DNA from: Ornithodoros turicata
Taxonomy: Eukaryota; Arthropoda; Arachnida; Ixodida; Argasidae
Direction: 5' to 3'
Assembly (NCBI RefSeq): GCF_037126465.1
Contig: NC_088203.1
Coordinates: 106,999,507 to 107,063,506 of the forward strand
Length of the DNA stretch: 64,000 nt
Under the pieces are notes generated by a model. It saw only the letters and a list, made by a program, of their open reading frames with translations, had not been told where the DNA came from and made no database searches. A program made the translations under genes and the position numbers. Positions 59,801 to 64,000 of this stretch are shown here, one piece after another (within the stretch, counting starts at the first letter, position 1; the number at the start of each line of letters is the position of its first letter).

Positions 59801-59931
59801 GGGCTAAACGAAGGAACGCTGACACTACGCTGTGCTGACACAACGGCACTCTCTCCGGAAGACACACGCCTCCGCTGGATGGCTGCCACCATGTGGTGTC
59901 GCATAGTTACAATTAAGAGCACATACACACC

Positions 59932-60340
59932 GGCCTCGGTGGCTCAGTCGGTAGCGTGTTCGCCTTCTGATCCCCAGATGGCGGGTTCGATCCCGGCCGA
60001 GGACGCCAGCAACTTGGTGGCGCGGTACAAGTTGCTTAGACACGCCCAATGACTTGAAAGCACGAGACAAGGTAGAGATGATAACAGACAAACACGGTCT
60101 CAATGTTTTCGGGTGTTGAGACCAGTCTCGGTTTTTGAGACATGGATCGTCACCACCAGCTCACTTGACTAACGAGGGACGTTAAATACGGGGCGCCGTG
60201 TGATGAGCTTTCATCGCACGTTAAAGAACCATCAGGTGGGCAAAAGCAATCCACAGACCGACCGCTGTGGCGTCGCTCATGATCTCAGTTGTCTCGCGAC
60301 GTAAGCCCCCAATTATATATATATATAAAAAAAAGAAACG
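59932..60340 (+). mobile_element. tRNA-derived SINE (family F1), full copy
   Basis: A 72-nt tRNA-like head: GGCCTCGG pairs with CCGAGG, A box TGGCTCAGTCGG, perfect B box GGGTTCGATCCC. The body has AACTTGGTGGCGCGGTACAAG, GTTAAAGAACCATCAGGTGG and CTCGCGACGTAAGCCCCCAA blocks, and it ends in a TA-rich and A-rich tail. It is the reference for copies at 10405 and 18262. Confidence 0.88.
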
Positions 60341-60344
60341 TTAA

Positions 60345-61820
60345 GAGTACAAACCGTTTATTTCGTCTGCCCAGTCGAGCATCCAAATCCCAACTCAGTG
60401 AGCTGCATCAGCACTCGTGCATCGAAATCAATGGCACCGGGCACGGGTACTGACTCTTGCTTACTGACTTACGACTCTTCCGAAGTTCTGGATTGTTCGC
60501 ATGGTCTGGCGGGTACGTACAGCAATCCGCCTTCGGGTGGAGTTGTTCTCGTAAACGTACTGCACGTACTGCAAGAGTTGCAGTACGTGTATCAGGGTAT
60601 GAGGGCCTGCCTTCATAGACGTGCAGGTTCCTTACTTGATGACAACACACACACTACAGGCTTCTCTTTCAATGCTGTACAAAAAAACTATGTTCAATGT
60701 GCTTTTCCGGGAGTATGAGTTCCTCAGGAAGAGTCTACCCGTGTGAGATTACCTCCGTAATGAAGCATTTACAGAAACAAAAAATATCGCGAGACCTTTC
60801 CGTAAACATTTCGAACGCCTTAAACAATTTAATTGCCTGTGTACCGCCGCCAAGCACCAAGCAAGTGTGCAAAAAACATTAATAATCCTGTTGCCCCGAA
60901 TAATATTACTAGTTCTTCATTTAATGTGAGAAAATAATTAGATAGCGTTCCGAAGCTATATAGGGTAACTTTATCTTGCCAGAAGTGCTTCACCTGCGGC
61001 GAATTCGGAGCGCAATGACTATGGCGATATCTCGTTGCATTGCGTTATATTTTCGTATTCCTGTTCCAAAAGACACGCTTTGTTGATCTTCTCCGAACAC
61101 TAAGTTGCAAAACACAGTTTCAAATGTCCTATCGACACGCTCACACTAGTTTTGCAACTGATTGTATCACGGAAACTTGCTTCATAGCACGTATTATGCA
61201 GTATGTCATACATACCTGTTTGTGATTCGTAGATGTGAGCAGCTAAAACAGTTAAAAAAGGCACAGAATAACAAAACAAACAAAGAATAACAAACCATAG
61301 TTAAATCCTACAATTGGGACCGCCCACTCATCCGTGGAAGGCTCCTGCGATTGGCCACCAGCCTTTGCACGACTCTCCCGCTTCGCGATGTACTACCGGC
61401 TCTCCCCCCAGTCCCCACTTGACCGCACAGTGCAGTCCGCACTACATACCCGCGCGCGGAGTGATTCTTGTGTGGGGACGGGGTCAAATGTATGACTTAT
61501 GTTGTCACTGACTATATATTCCAAAATATTCGACGGCGCTTAGCTTACGAGAGTTTGTGAAATTGAGGAAGATCGTCACATCAATCGCCATGACTAACAA
61601 GTAACTAAAAGGAACAATAAAAAAATTTCGCTTCCCCGTGATCGGGCTTTTTCTTTCTTTCTCTCTCTCTCTCTCTCTCTCAGTTCCACATTTTCCGTAT
61701 TATGAAAAGTAGAGGGAGCGGAGAAAACGCCCACCGTTACCCACATTTGTAGCGGAAATACTTTTCCCGTTTACCAGTTTAAAATGTAGCGGGATCGCTG
61801 CTCAGCTACTGAAAAAAGGT
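60345..61820. other. No supported gene
   Basis: 61317-61470 is GC-richer with an inverted CCAAT (gattggcc), possibly promoter-like, but nothing downstream supports it. A CT tract lies at 61660-61681. Confidence 0.35.
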
Positions 61821-61829
61821 GGCGAATAC

Positions 61830-62555
61830 GATAGCTATGTACAACATTGATTGACGTGGCATCTTTGACATCCTCCAATATTCTAGGAAGGCAGCCGTTA
61901 CAGGGCACACTGTCGCATTGCAGTAGATCCCCGGACATGTCGGCATCAGCGTTAATGAAGAAGCCGACAGAGTCGCCCTGAGCGCCCATCAGCACGAGGC
62001 TCTTTCCCCGATAAGGATGTCTCCGGGCGACCGTAGATACCTCCTTTCGATCCTCACAGGCCTCAAGATGCAGGATCAGCGGCAACACGACGCAGCTCAC
62101 ACCCTTCTCTCTGTTGTATAGATCTCCGCTTTCTCTTGAAATTCCTCCGCGACTGCCGCACCCTTGCACTCTTCCACTGCATGAGGCTGAACGTTGCCTT
62201 TACACCTGCGTTTAAACACCGTCTCGGCTCCACTTCGTCTTCCTTCTGCCCCCCTGTGGACTGCACGGCGGCCTCCGCCGCGTCATCCTGGCTTGTGGGC
62301 AACACCAGCAAGAGTGTGCACTCATGGAAATTGCTATGCAACGTATTGACCAACGGCCGTTCAAACCTCGCGAAGATTTTTGGACCGCGGTCGAACGCTG
62401 CCCACCAGACGCAGGGCCGGAGTTCTTGTACTCCACCGGTCTGACGATGGGATCTCTAAAAGTGCTCCTTTTAGCATCATCCCCTCATCCCTTGCGAATC
62501 AGCAATAGGACAGTGTGCCGTCACAGCGGCTGTGAATCGGCCACCTCATCATCAT
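61830..62555 (+). mobile_element. LINE 3' end: RNase H tail and C-terminal domain, degraded
   Basis: Plus-strand pieces: IPGHVGISVNEEADRVALSA near 61935 (RNase H C-terminus, with the preceding Trp codon mutated to a stop), then MRLNVAFTPAFKHRLGST near 62180 and a Cys-containing block, then a C-terminal DQRPFKPREDF region near 62345. Frames break repeatedly. The element appears to end at the ATGT microsatellite, which may have grown from its simple-repeat tail. Confidence 0.75.
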
Positions 62556-62558
62556 CCA

Positions 62559-62772
62559 ATGTATGTATGTATGTATGTATGTATGTATGTATGTATGTAT
62601 GTATGTATGTATGTATGTATGTATGTATGTATGTATGTATGTATGTATGTATGTATGTATGTATGTATGTATGTATGTATGTATGTATGTATGTATGTAT
62701 GTATGTATGTATGTATATGTGTATGTATGTATGTATGTATGTATGTATGTATATGTGTATGTGTATGTGTAT

Positions 62773-62837
<65 letters not shown>
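62559..62837. repeat. (ATGT)n followed by (TG)n microsatellite, 279 bp
   Basis: A nearly pure ATGT tract grades through ATGTGT variants into a pure TG tract. The open frames it produces are artefacts. Confidence 0.98.
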
Positions 62838-62838
<1 letters not shown>

Positions 62839-63316
62839 TTGACGTGGACGGTGTCATTTCCTTGGGCGCGGGGAGGTAGGGACGGACACACAAAAGTAGC
62901 TTGTGCGGCTGAACGTTCTTGCACGCATCAGCAGTGACAGATCAGGTAACAAACTGCTGGGCTGTTGGGACGGACGACGCAAAAGAGAAGGCAAACGGAC
63001 GTTTTTGCAGGCTACACCAAAACGCTCAACGGTTGTCGTAAAAAAAAAAAAGAAAAAAAAACTGCAATAGTTATATTAGCCTCAAATGTATCACATGGGA
63101 CCTGTACACCAATCCGTTGCAGCCTCTTTGTGTTTCTGTTAGCGGACATCTATGCAAGGTATCAATCTTATAAAGTCACGAACACGACATAAAGTCACGA
63201 AATATGGATGAAAAAAGTAAAATGCCAAGTCGATACGTGCCCACACATACTCTTGAAAAGAGCGGTATCTCACAACTATAGAACTCATGGACGCTGGTTC
63301 TTTGGTTTTCTTTCAG

Positions 63317-63400
63317 CAATAAAGTCCAAGGACAAGACCGGAGCAGCGCAGGATCTTTTTCGTTGGTGCCGTTTGTTTTCGAGAATCACTCCCGTTTTGT
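63317..63400 (+). CDS. Candidate internal exon, unknown gene
   Basis: Seen: acceptor ggttttctttcag and donor TTTTGT|GTGAGT enclose 84 bp with one good open frame, phase 1 at both ends (IKSKDKTGAAQDLFRWCRLF...). The composition is coding-like and amphipathic, but I recognise no family. The remaining 600 bases to the window edge show no other exon with confidence. Confidence 0.3.
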
Positions 63401-64000
63401 GTGAGTTTTTCACTAAGCGTGACTGAAATCTTTCGACACTTCCCTCCCAGGTTTGTGAAATCGCCACAAGGAACTAAAGCAGCATCTTCTATACGATAAG
63501 AGCGCATCGTATTCCTCGCAATCTAGACTTGATGAGAAGGGTCTGTCGCCAAGTGGGCTGTTCGTCAGGGTCACAAATACTGTAACCTCCCCTGGAAAAA
63601 CATTTCGCGGTACTGATAGGATGGTATAGAGGCAGCTATGCAAGCTGGTGGACGCTTGTCCCTCCGCCCAAGCTCAATGTATTCTGTGACTACCGGACAC
63701 GGTATAACGCATTGTGTAAAAACGCTGGAAGACGTCACAAGAGCCAGGAAAATACAATGACCAGCTAATGCCGATCGCGGTCCACGTCACTCCCCCTCAC
63801 TCTAAAAACAGAGCTTCACCGCATAGCACGCTCCTAGCCAACCATCATCCCGAGTGACACCGTACTTTCCCCTCATGTGCTGAAAAGGAAGGCGTGCGTC
63901 ATTTTTGTGGTATTATACAGTTCATAATTGCCACAACAATGGCGTACACCCCTCGTTTTCAGCAAATCAAGGGAGAGAACGTTGTCATTCTGGGTGATGG

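Noticed and set aside
59932..60003. Possible functional tRNA gene with good A and B boxes
   Set aside because: Continues into a SINE body shared with two other loci.
62324..62924. Long frames of CMYV or HTHT/HTYI repeats
   Set aside because: Produced by the ATGT/TG microsatellite.

Overview
The window looks like a repeat-rich arthropod nuclear genome, most likely a chelicerate and possibly a tick. The reasons are long introns with GT/AG signals, tRNA-headed SINEs with A and B boxes, hAT, mariner and Tc1-type DNA transposons, degraded LINEs with RNase H, and a Ty3/gypsy gag relic. The species-level guess is inference from repeat flavour. No operons, bacterial genes, CRISPR arrays or intact rRNA/tRNA genes are visible.

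The main gene lies on the minus strand at the left end. Nine well-supported exons (9906 down to 396) were assembled by eye from splice sites, reading-frame phase and domain content. They encode a signal peptide, one thrombospondin type 1 repeat (TSR), the ADAMTS-type cysteine-rich region, the spacer, and a long basic Ser/Thr-rich linker. No metalloprotease or disintegrin region sits between signal peptide and TSR, so this is an ADAMTS-like (ADAMTSL/papilin-type) secreted extracellular-matrix protein rather than a protease. The gene runs off the left edge. Candidate untranslated first exons on the same strand, ending in strong GTGAGT donors, lie near 36.1 kb and 38.1 kb beside a CpG-rich block. 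A decayed LINE has inserted inside the intron that splits the spacer.

From 10 to 40 kb the sequence is intron-like and repeat-filled. It holds a hammerhead-ribozyme-like relic (11.03 kb), hAT-type elements with 8-bp target duplications (12.77 and 24.36 kb), elements rich in short subterminal motifs, several SINEs, a 127-bp tandem repeat (28.7 kb), a palindromic minisatellite (29.4 kb), and two copies of a dispersed repeat (34.1 and 38.5 kb). The second of those copies carries an 861-bp TA-flanked inverted-repeat element.

From 40.58 to 47.9 kb there is one array of about 44 copies of a 167-bp satellite with internal higher-order duplication. Its right edge records nested insertions: an approximately 0.9-kb retroposon-like insertion with an 11-bp target duplication, itself carrying a tRNA-like element split by an hAT-type MITE, and a mariner inserted inside the left copy of that target duplication. 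Diverged satellite pieces reappear at 49.74 and 52.48 kb around a second, approximately 2.7-kb insertion that contains a degraded hAT transposase.

From 53 to 64 kb there are a foldback element, a second copy of the hAT-type MITE, a minus-strand gypsy gag relic, a full tRNA-derived SINE, a LINE 3' end followed by long ATGT/TG microsatellites, and a few plus-strand exon-like segments of unknown genes (57.6-58.2 kb and 63.3 kb).
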